Positions 6,585-14,009 are shown, numbered from the stretch's first letter. The stretch is 48,117 bases of DNA from Hafnia paralvei ATCC 29927 (GCF_001655005.1 NZ_LXET01000070.1:1-48117); one strand, 5' to 3'. Numbers and translations: made by a program. Notes: a model not told the origin generated them from the sequence alone.

Positions 6585-9500
6585 TGGTGGAAACTCAGGT
6601 ATTGCAGAATACCTTGAAAGCGGCATGAAAAATGGTCGGGATTTTACTCGCGATGAGTTAGATAACCGTCAGGTTATAGAGGGTGATTTATCATTAACTA
6701 ACGACATTATTAATTCAATTGAGGATAAAGGACAAGATCGCTACCTTCATATCACTCTTTCTTTTCGAGAGGATTTTGTTGCAGAGGAAACGTTAAAGGC
6801 AGTTGTGGAAGATTACAAATCTATGCTTTTAACCGCTTACAAAGATGATGAATTTAATTTTTATGCTGAAGCTCATTTACCAAAAATAAAAGCTATACAA
6901 GACCGTAAAACTGGTGAAATGGTTGATAGAAAGCCTCACATCCATTTAGTAATTCCTAAGACTAATTTACTTACTGGTAATTCTCTAAACCCTGTCGGAC
7001 TTTATGATAAAAATGTAAAATATTTTGAGGCTATTCAAGAGAAAATTAACAGTAAATATAATCTTGAATCCCCTAAAGACTTTGTAAGACAGACTGATGA
7101 TCATCAGTCTGAAATTGTTTCTAGAATAAAAGGTGATTTTTTCAACGAAAAGCAAGGTAATGTTAAAAAAGATATTCTTTATAAAGTGCAAAGTGAAAAT
7201 ATTACTTCTATGGATGAATTTAAATCTGTAGTTGAGAAGTATGGGCAGGTAGTCACTCGAAATGCTGGTAAACCCAACGAGTATATAGCTGTTAAAATTG
7301 GTGATGATAAAAAATTCACCAATTTAAAATCACCAGTATTTTCTAAAGAATATATTGAACGTAGGGAATTGAAGTTAGATAAACCTACACCCAAGCAAAT
7401 AGAAACCCGTCTGGAGACATGGCAAAGTGTTGCCAGTCGAGAAATTAAGTTTGTTGCTAATGCAACGCCTAAATTTCGTGAGACATATCGGTTATCTTCT
7501 AATGAGGAAAAACGCGAATTATTAAACAGCAGAGAGGTAGCTTATGAACAGCGATACAGAAATAAACACCTTCAAAAATCGGGAGGACGGGAAAGAAATA
7601 ACCAGTCCAGTATTAACCGAGTTACAAGAGCAAATATATCCCGTTATTCCCACGGCTTGCCAAGTATGCCCGAACGCAATGTGGTTTACGGAGTCCGAGG
7701 AAAAGAATACGCATCCGAGCAAACTGAACGTGTTTTGCCTGATCATGAAGTCAGTGATATGGCAAACAGACGGCAAGAAAAACATCAACGTCCTGAACTG
7801 CGACGGTTTGACAATGACCAGCGAACAGGAGGATTAAATACTGCTAATCTTGAGTCTCAAGTTTACCGAAAGGAAATTGAGGCGAATATAGCTAATTCTG
7901 AAAGAAGTCACTTTTCTGATATCAGGAAGAACCTTGAACCAGCAAGGCTACTTAATAGTTTGAGCGTTTCTCATGGGCTTAATCCTGATAACCACTCTAT
8001 TTCATTTGCTAAGGATGGGAGTGCTAGAATAGGTGCAGGTAAGCTAAATCTCAATGTTTCAGACTTTCTCACTAAGCATATGAACATGCCGTGGTCAGAG
8101 GCTAAAGAGATTTTGAATAAATGTTATCAGGAACAGAAAGAGCAACAACCTGTTCATGACAAAGTTAAGTATGACCCTGAACAGTGGAAATTATATACTA
8201 AGGAATATCGCCCTAGATTCAACGAGGAAATTAAATCAATGCGCTCAGAATTGAGAGCTACGATTAGCTCGTTAAAATCTAATTCCTTTAAAGAATACCA
8301 GTACGACCGCTCAAGAATTTATGAGACAATAAAAACGCCCCTTGATCGTAAAGCCGCTTTATCTATGCTTTTAGTTGAGCGTTTAAAAAGAGATGAGTTA
8401 ATTAAAGAGTATAGGGAACGTACTCAGAATACAATTTCGGCTATATATCGCCGTCCAGAAGCAGAAAAATACAATGACTATATACATTCAAAAGGTGAAA
8501 ATATGGGCATTGCAGATTCTTTAAAAAAACATATCCCTTGGAAAGAGGAAGAAAACTCTATCGTCAAAGGTGATATGCAAATTAATATTGAAGACAATAT
8601 TAAAAACATCGAGAAAGAAGATAAGTTCCTAAAGGAAAAAGCTGAAAAGCTTCGTATGAACGATCTCGTAGCCTCGAAGAAATCTAAAGGTATTGTGCAT
8701 TATAAATCACAGAAAGATGGCTCTTTGGTCTTTGAAGATCGAGGGGATAGAATAATTTTTAATCGCAAAGAAATTGAGAAAGAAAAAATTGCTCTTGGCT
8801 TAGAGGTTGCTACTGCCAAATATGGTAACGAACTGAAGTTGACCGGAAATGACCAATTTAAAAAAATGGTTGTAGAGGTTGCAGCCGAGAAGGGATTAAA
8901 CATTATCCTGAAACCTGAAAAATATCAGGAAATGTTAGTGCAGATGAAAGCCGAGCTGGCAGCGCAAAAGGAAACTGAGAAAGATAGTCCTGAAAATTCA
9001 GTGGCACCTGAAGAGCTTACAATTGCTAAAGCCAATATGGCTGAGCAGCAACCAGCCGCTTCTTCTGAAGAATCTTCCCCGGCCAATGCTGAGAACGAAG
9101 CTACGGAAGCGACCCCGGCCAGCGCCGAGAGCGAAGCTACGGAAGCGACCCCGGCCAGCGCCGAGAGCGAAGCTACGGAAGTGACCCCGGCCAGCGCCGA
9201 GAACGAAGTTACGGAAGCTGAGCCAGATCTTGAACAGGAAGCCTTCTTATTAGATGAGGAACGTGAATTAGCATATGCGGAAATAAAACAGTCTGTTGCT
9301 AAAGAAATGTACGGTCAACAAGATTCCCCGCTGTCAGATCAACAAATTGACGCTGTTGAAAATGAAGCGCAACAAATTTTGAATGCACGAGTTGTTGAAA
9401 AAGGAATTTCAGAAATTGAGGCTTATTACGAGATCGGGCGGGAAAAATTCAGCACTTATGACGGACAAATGGTGACAAGTGCTGAAGTGATCCCTGATGG

Positions 9501-10077
9501 CACAGGGAAGTACAACGTTGCTTTGATTAATGAAGAAACAGGAGGGCGGCCAGAACTCATTGCAAATATAAAAGTTTCCGAGAAGCAATTAGAGCACATC
9601 ACTGGTAAGGATTTTTCGGAACTCACTTCCACTCATGATGATTTGATTGAGGTTGGAATCCCTTCTGGCACACACATTGACAGTAAAATGTTGGATAAGA
9701 TGTTGATTAATGAAGCATCTGAAGATATTCCGACCAGCAAAGCGATGAATGATCCTACATCAGAAAAATCACCACTGGTAATCGAATATAGCTATACCGG
9801 TGAGGGCAACAAGTTTGTTATGTCCATTGATGGGAAACCAGCCGCCGATGTGATTAAGCAACAACCTGAAGTGATTGATGCGCTCTCGAAAAATGCTTAT
9901 CTGAAGCAGTTCAGTCGTGAGGAGCTGGCGAGCGGTGTTATCGATGAGACAGGGAAAGGAAGGGCGCTTGACGACGTTATTGATCATGAAGGTAACAGCG
10001 TTAAGGCTGAGCTGGAAGCCAAAAATCAGGCATCTAGTCAGAAAGAGCAACAGAAAGATAAAGGGATGGAAATGTAA
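6568..10077 (+). CDS. mobA: Conjugative relaxase (MOBP-like, 1169 residues)
   Basis: Nicks oriT and pilots the strand through the secretion system. GNSGIAEYLESG near residue 8 carries a candidate catalytic Tyr, and KPHIHLVIP near residue 127 is the HxH metal-binding motif. SISFAKDGSARIG to DFLTKHMNMPWSEA (about 480-520) is typical of large MOBP relaxases, and GSLVFEDRGDRIIF onward (about 720-800) resembles an LPD7 domain. A 12-residue Ala/Glu/Thr/Pro repeat follows (residues 842-884), then an acidic C-terminus. An AGGAGG ribosome binding site precedes the ATG. A second gene is embedded in another frame at 7544-7837, where this protein becomes an Arg-rich linker. The subfamily is uncertain. 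Confidence 0.88.
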   Translation: MLARVSGGNSGIAEYLESGMKNGRDFTRDELDNRQVIEGDLSLTNDIINSIEDKGQDRYLHITLSFREDFVAEETLKAVVEDYKSMLLTAYKDDEFNFYAEAHLPKIKAIQDRKTGEMVDRKPHIHLVIPKTNLLTGNSLNPVGLYDKNVKYFEAIQEKINSKYNLESPKDFVRQTDDHQSEIVSRIKGDFFNEKQGNVKKDILYKVQSENITSMDEFKSVVEKYGQVVTRNAGKPNEYIAVKIGDDKKFTNLKSPVFSKEYIERRELKLDKPTPKQIETRLETWQSVASREIKFVANATPKFRETYRLSSNEEKRELLNSREVAYEQRYRNKHLQKSGGRERNNQSSINRVTRANISRYSHGLPSMPERNVVYGVRGKEYASEQTERVLPDHEVSDMANRRQEKHQRPELRRFDNDQRTGGLNTANLESQVYRKEIEANIANSERSHFSDIRKNLEPARLLNSLSVSHGLNPDNHSISFAKDGSARIGAGKLNLNVSDFLTKHMNMPWSEAKEILNKCYQEQKEQQPVHDKVKYDPEQWKLYTKEYRPRFNEEIKSMRSELRATISSLKSNSFKEYQYDRSRIYETIKTPLDRKAALSMLLVERLKRDELIKEYRERTQNTISAIYRRPEAEKYNDYIHSKGENMGIADSLKKHIPWKEEENSIVKGDMQINIEDNIKNIEKEDKFLKEKAEKLRMNDLVASKKSKGIVHYKSQKDGSLVFEDRGDRIIFNRKEIEKEKIALGLEVATAKYGNELKLTGNDQFKKMVVEVAAEKGLNIILKPEKYQEMLVQMKAELAAQKETEKDSPENSVAPEELTIAKANMAEQQPAASSEESSPANAENEATEATPASAESEATEATPASAESEATEVTPASAENEVTEAEPDLEQEAFLLDEERELAYAEIKQSVAKEMYGQQDSPLSDQQIDAVENEAQQILNARVVEKGISEIEAYYEIGREKFSTYDGQMVTSAEVIPDGTGKYNVALINEETGGRPELIANIKVSEKQLEHITGKDFSELTSTHDDLIEVGIPSGTHIDSKMLDKMLINEASEDIPTSKAMNDPTSEKSPLVIEYSYTGEGNKFVMSIDGKPAADVIKQQPEVIDALSKNAYLKQFSREELASGVIDETGKGRALDDVIDHEGNSVKAELEAKNQASSQKEQQKDKGMEM
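7544..7837 (+). CDS. Overlapping gene inside the relaxase gene: small four-Cys protein
   Basis: A 97-residue reading frame entirely within the relaxase gene, shifted by one base. It has a GAGAGG ribosome binding site about 6 bases before its ATG. It contains ACQVCPNAMWF (Cys39, Cys42), LNVFCLIM (Cys65) and LNCDG (Cys86), a likely zinc-binding CxxC-C-C arrangement of a kind I associate with small proteins of mobile elements. The relaxase frame here is a low-complexity Arg/Asn/Gln-rich linker, as expected if the second frame is under selection. ColE1 mbeB and mbeD are a precedent for genes nested in a relaxase gene. Function unknown. Confidence 0.7.
   Translation: MNSDTEINTFKNREDGKEITSPVLTELQEQIYPVIPTACQVCPNAMWFTESEEKNTHPSKLNVFCLIMKSVIWQTDGKKNINVLNCDGLTMTSEQED
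9091..9217 (+). repeat. 36-bp minisatellite in the relaxase gene
   Basis: Three complete 36-bp units begin at 9091, 9127 and 9163, and a partial fourth at 9199, encoding the 12-residue unit ESEATEATPASA. Units differ by single bases. The segment is GC-rich inside an AT-rich gene and keeps frame, so copy number could vary without breaking the protein. Confidence 0.9.
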
Positions 10078-10079
10078 TC

Positions 10080-10670
10080 ATGAAAATCCCGGCTTTTGCT
10101 AAATTGCCGGTGCTGTTTGTCGCCGCTGTTGCCATCATCGAGATGTTCAACGGCGGCCACTACACGCAACGGATCATATCAGGAGGAATCCAGCAGCCTG
10201 TAGCGGTGTTGGCCGACTCCACCATTAATGCTCCAGTGGTTGGCTTTTCTCCGGGGGGAAGGGCATCTGACATCGTTTTATCGGCTATCCGGGGCGCAAA
10301 ATCCTCGATAGACGTTGCTGCATTTTCTTTTACGAGCAAACCGATAGCTCAGGCATTGATTCAGGCCGCTCATAGAGGCGTACAGGTGCGGGTTGTGGCT
10401 GATAAATCACAGGCGTTTGAACGTTATTCCATCACGCCCCTTCTGAAGAAGGAGGGGGTAGCTATCCGGGTTAACGGCAAATATAGCCAAATGCACGATA
10501 AATTCATGGTGATAGACGCTGCCAGCGTACAGACCGGTTCTTTCAACTACACGGCCAATGCTGCTTACCATAACGCTGAAAACGTAATTCTACTGAAGAA
10601 CGCCCCAAAACTTGCCGAAGCTTACACCAGCGAGTTTGAAAGGCTCTATGGCGAATCAGAAGCATTCTAA
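10080..10670 (+). CDS. nuc: Nuc-like phospholipase D family endonuclease
   Basis: This 196-residue protein has an N-terminal hydrophobic signal or anchor (LPVLFVAAVAIIEMF) and one HKD motif, MHDKFMVIDAASVQTGSFNYT-like, near residues 139-158. Single-HKD proteins of this size dimerise to form the active site, as in the EDTA-resistant Nuc endonuclease of pKM101. The expected location is periplasmic. It starts 2 bases after the relaxase stop, so it is the last gene of the mob operon, and a strong terminator follows. Codon use is more GC-rich than in the relaxase. Confidence 0.88.
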   Translation: MKIPAFAKLPVLFVAAVAIIEMFNGGHYTQRIISGGIQQPVAVLADSTINAPVVGFSPGGRASDIVLSAIRGAKSSIDVAAFSFTSKPIAQALIQAAHRGVQVRVVADKSQAFERYSITPLLKKEGVAIRVNGKYSQMHDKFMVIDAASVQTGSFNYTANAAYHNAENVILLKNAPKLAEAYTSEFERLYGESEAF

Positions 10671-10676
10671 AAGTAA

Positions 10677-10700
10677 AAGGGCTATCTTAGGATAGCCCTT
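10677..10700. terminator. Bidirectional terminator after nuc and the partition operon
   Basis: Perfect stem AAGGGCTATC-TTAG-GATAGCCCTT between convergent genes ending at 10670 and 10725. Confidence 0.8.
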
Positions 10701-10702
10701 CA

Positions 10703-10718
10703 TATATAATATTATATA
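10703..10718. promoter_or_regulatory. TATATA-N4-TATATA palindrome downstream of the partition operon
   Basis: Exact copy of the 16-bp palindrome TATATAATATTATATA of CUP-like modules 1-3, here between two convergent genes and not at an evident promoter. It could be a centromere-like site or nucleoprotein anchor. Confidence 0.6.
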
Positions 10719-10724
10719 TGTTTT

Positions 10725-11036
10725 TTATCGTCTTCTTCCCGCCTTGGGGGCGCTCACTGTAACTTGGTCTAATAGCTGCATCCTTTCTTCTTCTGGCATC
10801 ATCAGTAGTGCTCTAATGCCAGCTCTCAGAACGTTGGTTTGGGTATAACGCTCAAACACTTCACCATCAGACATAAGGGTGTTAATCATTTCTGATTCTT
10901 CTTCAGTGCAGTTAAGCAGGATTTTCCGGGTTAACTTACTTTGAGAGTTAGGTACGGTTTTTACCTGCTGTACAAACGACTGAGCACTAACCGGCGTGTT
11001 CGTGTCTGTCTTAATTTTTTTGATTGCCTTAACCAT
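10725..11036 (-). CDS. Probable ParG-type DNA-binding partner of ParA
   Basis: A 103-residue basic protein with a flexible N-terminus and a C-terminal half that could fold as ribbon-helix-helix (RKILLNCTEEESEMINTLM then NVLRAGIRALLMM). It overlaps the parA stop by 8 bases. A small DNA-binding protein directly downstream of a ParA-like ATPase is the usual type Ib partition layout; such proteins bind the centromere and repress the operon. TATATA-N4-TATATA palindromes on both sides of the operon (10703, 11711, 11757) are candidate targets. Confidence 0.65.
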   Translation of the reverse strand: MVKAIKKIKTDTNTPVSAQSFVQQVKTVPNSQSKLTRKILLNCTEEESEMINTLMSDGEVFERYTQTNVLRAGIRALLMMPEEERMQLLDQVTVSAPKAGRRR

Positions 11037-11688
11037 AAAAACCTGCCTCTTTCAGTAGTAATTCTAATTCGCCTTTCGCTTTATTGTCGGAACCTTCATG
11101 AACGCCCATTGCTTCAGCGAAAGCTCTACGATGTGCCTTTCTGTCATAGATACGTTGCCTTGCAACCGGAAGCCACCAATCAGGATCGCTGGTAAGCATT
11201 TCGTAAGTATCTTGAGCATCGGTATCTGCCAGATGTGTTGGACATCGGTTTAAAACGTGCAGAACGCGCATGTTAGGGTTCAACTTCCAGCCCTCTCGCA
11301 CTTTGATTGTGTGCTCTTCCAAGGTTTCTAAATCGACCTGAGAAGGCTGAATAAACGAAAGGAAGATATCTGCAAAGGTTAACGAAATGCGCTGTTCCAC
11401 ACTGTCCCGGCCAGCGGTATCAATGAGTACATAATCGCAGTCCTGAGCCATTTTCTTGGCTACTTTTTCCAGATCTCTGCCATAGGCTTCTTTAAAGAAG
11501 ATTTCAGGAAGAATCCCCGCCTCTCTACGGCGATCAATCCACTTTTTCGCGCTCCGTTGAGAGTCGGCTTCAATAATGCCAACTTTCTTCTTAGTCAAAA
11601 TAGCCAGAGCCACGGCAGAACTCACCAGTTCCGTAGTCTTGCCAACGCCGCCTTTATCACTACCAAAAACACCGATTTTGCCAGACAT
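11029..11688 (-). CDS. parA: ParA-family partition ATPase
   Basis: This 219-residue protein has a classical deviant Walker A, GSDKGGVGKTT, at residues 9-19, a Walker A'/B strand DCDYVLIDTAGRDS near residue 84, and a switch region at FIQPSQVDLETLE. It lacks the N-terminal DNA-binding domain of long ParA proteins, so it belongs to the short type Ib group. These ATPases position plasmids by dynamic binding to the nucleoid. Two TATATA-N4-TATATA sites lie 23-84 bp upstream. This is a second segregation ATPase besides StbB. Confidence 0.85.
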   Translation of the reverse strand: MSGKIGVFGSDKGGVGKTTELVSSAVALAILTKKKVGIIEADSQRSAKKWIDRRREAGILPEIFFKEAYGRDLEKVAKKMAQDCDYVLIDTAGRDSVEQRISLTFADIFLSFIQPSQVDLETLEEHTIKVREGWKLNPNMRVLHVLNRCPTHLADTDAQDTYEMLTSDPDWWLPVARQRIYDRKAHRRAFAEAMGVHEGSDNKAKGELELLLKEAGFYG

Positions 11689-11710
11689 TTGTTAACCCCT
11701 CAATTAACGA

Positions 11711-11772
11711 TATATAACAATATATAGGATTAAATGATGAGCGTCAACATGAATCATATATAACCTTATATA
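11711..11772 (-). promoter_or_regulatory. Two TATATA-N4-TATATA palindromes upstream of parA
   Basis: TATATAACAATATATA (11711-11726) and TATATAACCTTATATA (11757-11772) are centred 46 bp apart. They keep the TATATA half-sites of the CUP-like palindrome with different centres. They fit an operator or centromere for the downstream RHH/ParA pair. Confidence 0.65.
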
Positions 11773-11893
11773 CTATTTAAAAACCGAAAGTCGATGATCT
11801 GCTTTAGTGCAGACCGTATGAGCAGAGGGGGTTGAGGGAATGGTACTGAACAACATAAATGTATGTTGTAACTAAAGTATATCAAAACCTGAA

Positions 11894-12145
11894 TTACTCA
11901 GGTGTGAAGGCCATCAAACCGGCATGGGCTTCTTGATAGGATTGAATAGCTTTTATGTAACGATCGCGCTGACATTGGGTGTCATTCAGAGCATTGATTA
12001 ACTCGGTGATTTCATGCTCATGCTTGATGTACATTTCCACAGCTTCCAGCAATATTTTGGTGGCTTGTTTTTTGCCAATACGCCTGCCAACGTCAGCAAT
12101 TATTGCATCCTGCTCAGGTGTGGTACGAACGGTTAGAACACTCAT
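11894..12145 (-). CDS. Ribbon-helix-helix type small regulator
   Basis: About 83 residues from MSVLTVRTTPEQDAII. The N-terminal strand VLTVRTT followed by two helices (PEQDAIIADVGRRIG and KKQATKILLEAVEMYI) fits a ribbon-helix-helix DNA-binding protein. A coiled-coil-like C-terminus follows. It stands alone, 120 bases upstream of the parA operator region, and could be a repressor or a third partition factor. The internal ATG at 12145 was preferred because the sequence upstream looks non-coding. Confidence 0.6.
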   Translation of the reverse strand: MSVLTVRTTPEQDAIIADVGRRIGKKQATKILLEAVEMYIKHEHEITELINALNDTQCQRDRYIKAIQSYQEAHAGLMAFTPE

Positions 12146-12258
12146 GTAAACCTCATTGATAGCAAACGGTATCACTTAGAAGGAACAAATGATTACATTG
12201 CTATCAATTTTGCGTTGGCCAGCTCGCCGGTCGCAACGAAAATGATAGCAAACGCAAA

Positions 12259-12513
12259 TCAGCATTCAGGTTCCCGTAGTGGCAACCACATTAGAGCGCC
12301 GTCATAGTCATTACCGGCAATAGCCATCCAGCAATTAGATTCCTCGTCTATCGCCACACATCCAGCAATCCAGTGCTGAGGATCACGCAGTTCGTTGCAC
12401 CACCCTGCGACCTCATTGTTGAAAACGATCACCACGCCACCTTTCCCGGCATAACCATTATCTGAACGCCATGAACGCGCCAATGTAATCTCTGCGTTGT
12501 ATTTATTGTCCAT
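12259..12513 (-). CDS. ArdR-like small protein (putative antirestriction family)
   Basis: An 84-residue protein from MDNKYNAEITLARSW, with an AAAGG ribosome binding site. The run SDNGYAGKGGVVIVF, then GWCNELRDPQHWIAGC and AGNDYDGA, resembles small plasmid proteins that I recall being named antirestriction protein ArdR. I cannot verify this without a search, and biochemical support for that name is thin. It follows the SprT-like gene with a 13-base gap and probably shares its promoter and operators. Confidence 0.55.
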   Translation of the reverse strand: MDNKYNAEITLARSWRSDNGYAGKGGVVIVFNNEVAGWCNELRDPQHWIAGCVAIDEESNCWMAIAGNDYDGALMWLPLREPEC

Positions 12514-12526
12514 AGAACCTTTCCCT

Positions 12527-13327
12527 TTAGTCTTCATCGCAAACCAACGGTAAATCACAATCGCCACAAACCAAGTTAGCTGTAGGCTTCGCCCAAGCAT
12601 TCAGGCCGCAATCCGGGCAGCTAAATTTTGCTCTTGTGCCGGTGCCTTTCACTGGTGGCCTGATGTCGATTGTCAGTTCTGTGCCGTCCACGTCCGGGTT
12701 ATCCTCGATATCAGGGTTACTTTTACTGACGGTGAGGGTTAGCTTGTTAATCAGCTCAGAATCATCTTTATCAGTGACACGCAACCAATCATCAAGGATA
12801 TCGCTATTGGCCTTTGAGGTGATAAGCGCCTCACTGCTCCAGCGGTCATACCAAGAGATCGAGAATCCGTTTTTAAGCAGCTCATAGACGGCAGTTTGAA
12901 AGCGCCCACCGCGAATAATGTAGTGCGTCATTTGCTGCCCGGTTTTCTTCCCTCCCGGCAAGCCGGTATTCGAAGGCATCAGCCCAATTTCCTCCATCTT
13001 TTTGCCCCACACGCGATCATGATAACCGCCCCTGCATTTTTTGGCCGGGGTGTAGTGCTGCCAAACGTGTACCATCTCATGAACCAGCGTTGACAATGTA
13101 TCAGCAAGAGAACGCCCTCCGAAGTAGTCCGGGTTCATCGCCAGTTCGGAAATATTAGATTCGCCGGTGAACCGCTCCGGGGCAAAGTAACCAAACGTAT
13201 TTCTCCCACGCTGAAGCGTGAGTAGAAGGTCGGGCAGCTCCTGATTGAACAGAACGTTATTGAAGTAATCGTAAGCCTGCTGAAGCTCAGAGTAAGCTTT
13301 GATGGCCGGTTTCTTAGTCGTATTCAT
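12527..13327 (-). CDS. SprT-like zinc metallopeptidase
   Basis: About 266 residues from MNTTKKPAIKAYSELQQAY. LVHEMVHVWQHY holds the HExxH zinc-binding catalytic motif of the SprT/Spartan-like family, and KCRGGYHDRVWG follows as in that family. Near the C-terminus two CxxC pairs (CPDCGLNAW and CGDCDL) make a zinc ribbon, also typical. Spartan-type proteases remove DNA-protein crosslinks in eukaryotes; the bacterial plasmid role is unknown. ATG 13327 was chosen for its AAGGTGAG ribosome binding site. Two different palindromic operators lie just upstream. Confidence 0.8.
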   Translation of the reverse strand: MNTTKKPAIKAYSELQQAYDYFNNVLFNQELPDLLLTLQRGRNTFGYFAPERFTGESNISELAMNPDYFGGRSLADTLSTLVHEMVHVWQHYTPAKKCRGGYHDRVWGKKMEEIGLMPSNTGLPGGKKTGQQMTHYIIRGGRFQTAVYELLKNGFSISWYDRWSSEALITSKANSDILDDWLRVTDKDDSELINKLTLTVSKSNPDIEDNPDVDGTELTIDIRPPVKGTGTRAKFSCPDCGLNAWAKPTANLVCGDCDLPLVCDED

Positions 13328-13353
13328 TTTGTACTGCTCACCTTGCTCATGAT

Positions 13354-13373
13354 TTTGTATTGTACAATACAAA
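13354..13373 (-). promoter_or_regulatory. 20-bp palindromic operator, copy 2, at the SprT promoter
   Basis: TTTGTATTGTACAATACAAA is identical to 1759-1778. Read on the minus strand, TTGTGC and TATTGT hexamers 17 bp apart lie just upstream (within 13374-13403), so the palindrome would cover the transcription start, consistent with repression. Confidence 0.7.
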
Positions 13374-13411
13374 TCACAATACCAAAGAGAGGAAGTCCGC
13401 ACAACATATTT

Positions 13412-13427
13412 TATATAATATTATATA
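13412..13427 (-). promoter_or_regulatory. TATATA-N4-TATATA palindrome upstream of the SprT promoter
   Basis: Exact TATATAATATTATATA, located upstream of the proposed -35 as in CUP-like modules 1-3. With the 20-bp palindrome it links this operon to the leading-region genes. Confidence 0.7.
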
Positions 13428-13492
13428 GCATTGTGCGCTACGTTGAATTTGAGAAAAGGAAGAACAGAAAGGGGAGTGGTAATTTATTAAAG

Positions 13493-13517
13493 GGAGCGAG
13501 TGGTTAGCCCGCCCCCT
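13493..13517 (-). terminator. Likely terminator of the DinQ-like mRNA
   Basis: On the minus strand GGGGGCG pairs with CGCTCCC (one G-U pair) across an 11-base loop and is followed by TTTAAT. It lies 21 bases after the toxin stop codon. Confidence 0.5.
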
Positions 13518-13537
13518 TAGTTACGTTTTCACCGTCA

Positions 13538-13621
13538 TCAATCGATGAACTGGCGAATCAGTTCCAGCAGCACAGTGAGTGCTTTCAGAACCATGATAGC
13601 TTTATCTAAAAAAGCTGACAT
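13538..13621 (-). CDS. DinQ-like type I toxin, 27 residues
   Basis: A single hydrophobic helix with charged ends, containing LDKAIMVLKAL and LLELIRQF. From memory this aligns closely with E. coli DinQ (DKAIIVLGAL, LLELIRF), a small inner-membrane toxin that depolarises the membrane. A weak ribosome binding site (GGGAAA) and a long 5' leader are as expected for antisense-controlled toxins. A minus-strand -10 TATACT lies at 13820-13825, giving a leader of about 190 bases that contains a segment complementary to the RNA encoded at 13924-14009. Confidence 0.7.
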   Translation of the reverse strand: MSAFLDKAIMVLKALTVLLELIRQFID

Positions 13622-13703
13622 GCGTTTTCCCATTATGGGAGTAAGGACACCGTGATTTACTCCTACACTGCCTGTCACCACGGCTGCTCTCGGTTTGTTA
13701 GCA

Positions 13704-13720
13704 GATTGCTGTCTCACTCC
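13704..13720 (-). promoter_or_regulatory. Antisense pairing site in the DinQ-like leader
   Basis: The plus strand here reads GATTGCTGTCTCACTCC, identical to 13931-13947. The minus-strand toxin mRNA is therefore perfectly complementary over 17 bases, with further pairing on both sides, to the plus-strand small RNA. Confidence 0.7.
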
Positions 13721-13863
13721 AGCCAGAGCACCGAAACCAGCACCACCTGTGATCCGGCCAGGACTTGAATTTGTTCACGCCTGTGAAACTGAAGCGAAGA
13801 CAACAGAACTAACGCCTGAAGTATACAGGTACTATCCGCAAGATTCATGCAGTAATTCAGTCA

Positions 13864-13905
13864 GTTGACAGCCTGTGTCAACCGGCACTAGACAGCCTGT
13901 GTCAA
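13864..13905 (+). promoter_or_regulatory. Two operator-like repeats at the antisense RNA promoter
   Basis: GACAGCCTGTGTCAA occurs twice (13867-13881 and 13891-13905). The first copy sits in the palindrome TTGACA-N5-TGTCAA (13865-13881) and the second overlaps the -35 of the small RNA promoter. This suggests a regulator binding 24 bp apart across the promoter. Confidence 0.55.
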
Positions 13906-14009
13906 GTGTCATAATATTATGGTGTTAGCTGATTGCTGTCTCACTCCGGTCAGAGCAACCAACTCAGAGCCGGATAGTAAAAGAACCCGATCACCAGTCG
14001 GGTTTTTTT
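13889..14009 (+). ncRNA. AgrB-like antisense RNA and its promoter
   Basis: A -35 TAGACA (13889-13894), exact 17-bp spacer and -10 TAATAT (13912-13917) predict a start near 13924. A stem ACCCGAT..AGTCGGGT followed by seven T (ending 14009) is a clear terminator, so the RNA is about 85 nt. Bases 13931-13947 are complementary to the DinQ-like leader. E. coli AgrB is a small RNA of comparable size that silences dinQ in the same manner. Confidence 0.7.

Noticed and set aside
7522..7788. Minus-strand 88-codon frame inside the relaxase
   Set aside because: It is the antisense of the embedded four-Cys gene, hydrophobic by chance, and without a ribosome binding site.
9091..9217. CRISPR-like array
   Set aside because: The 36-bp units are contiguous without spacers and keep the relaxase frame, so this is a coding minisatellite.
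13811..13830. LexA box near the DinQ-like promoter (CTGTATACTTCAG on the minus strand)
   Set aside because: The CTG and CAG arms are 7 bases apart, whereas a LexA box needs 10. It fits better as a -10 TATACT promoter element.
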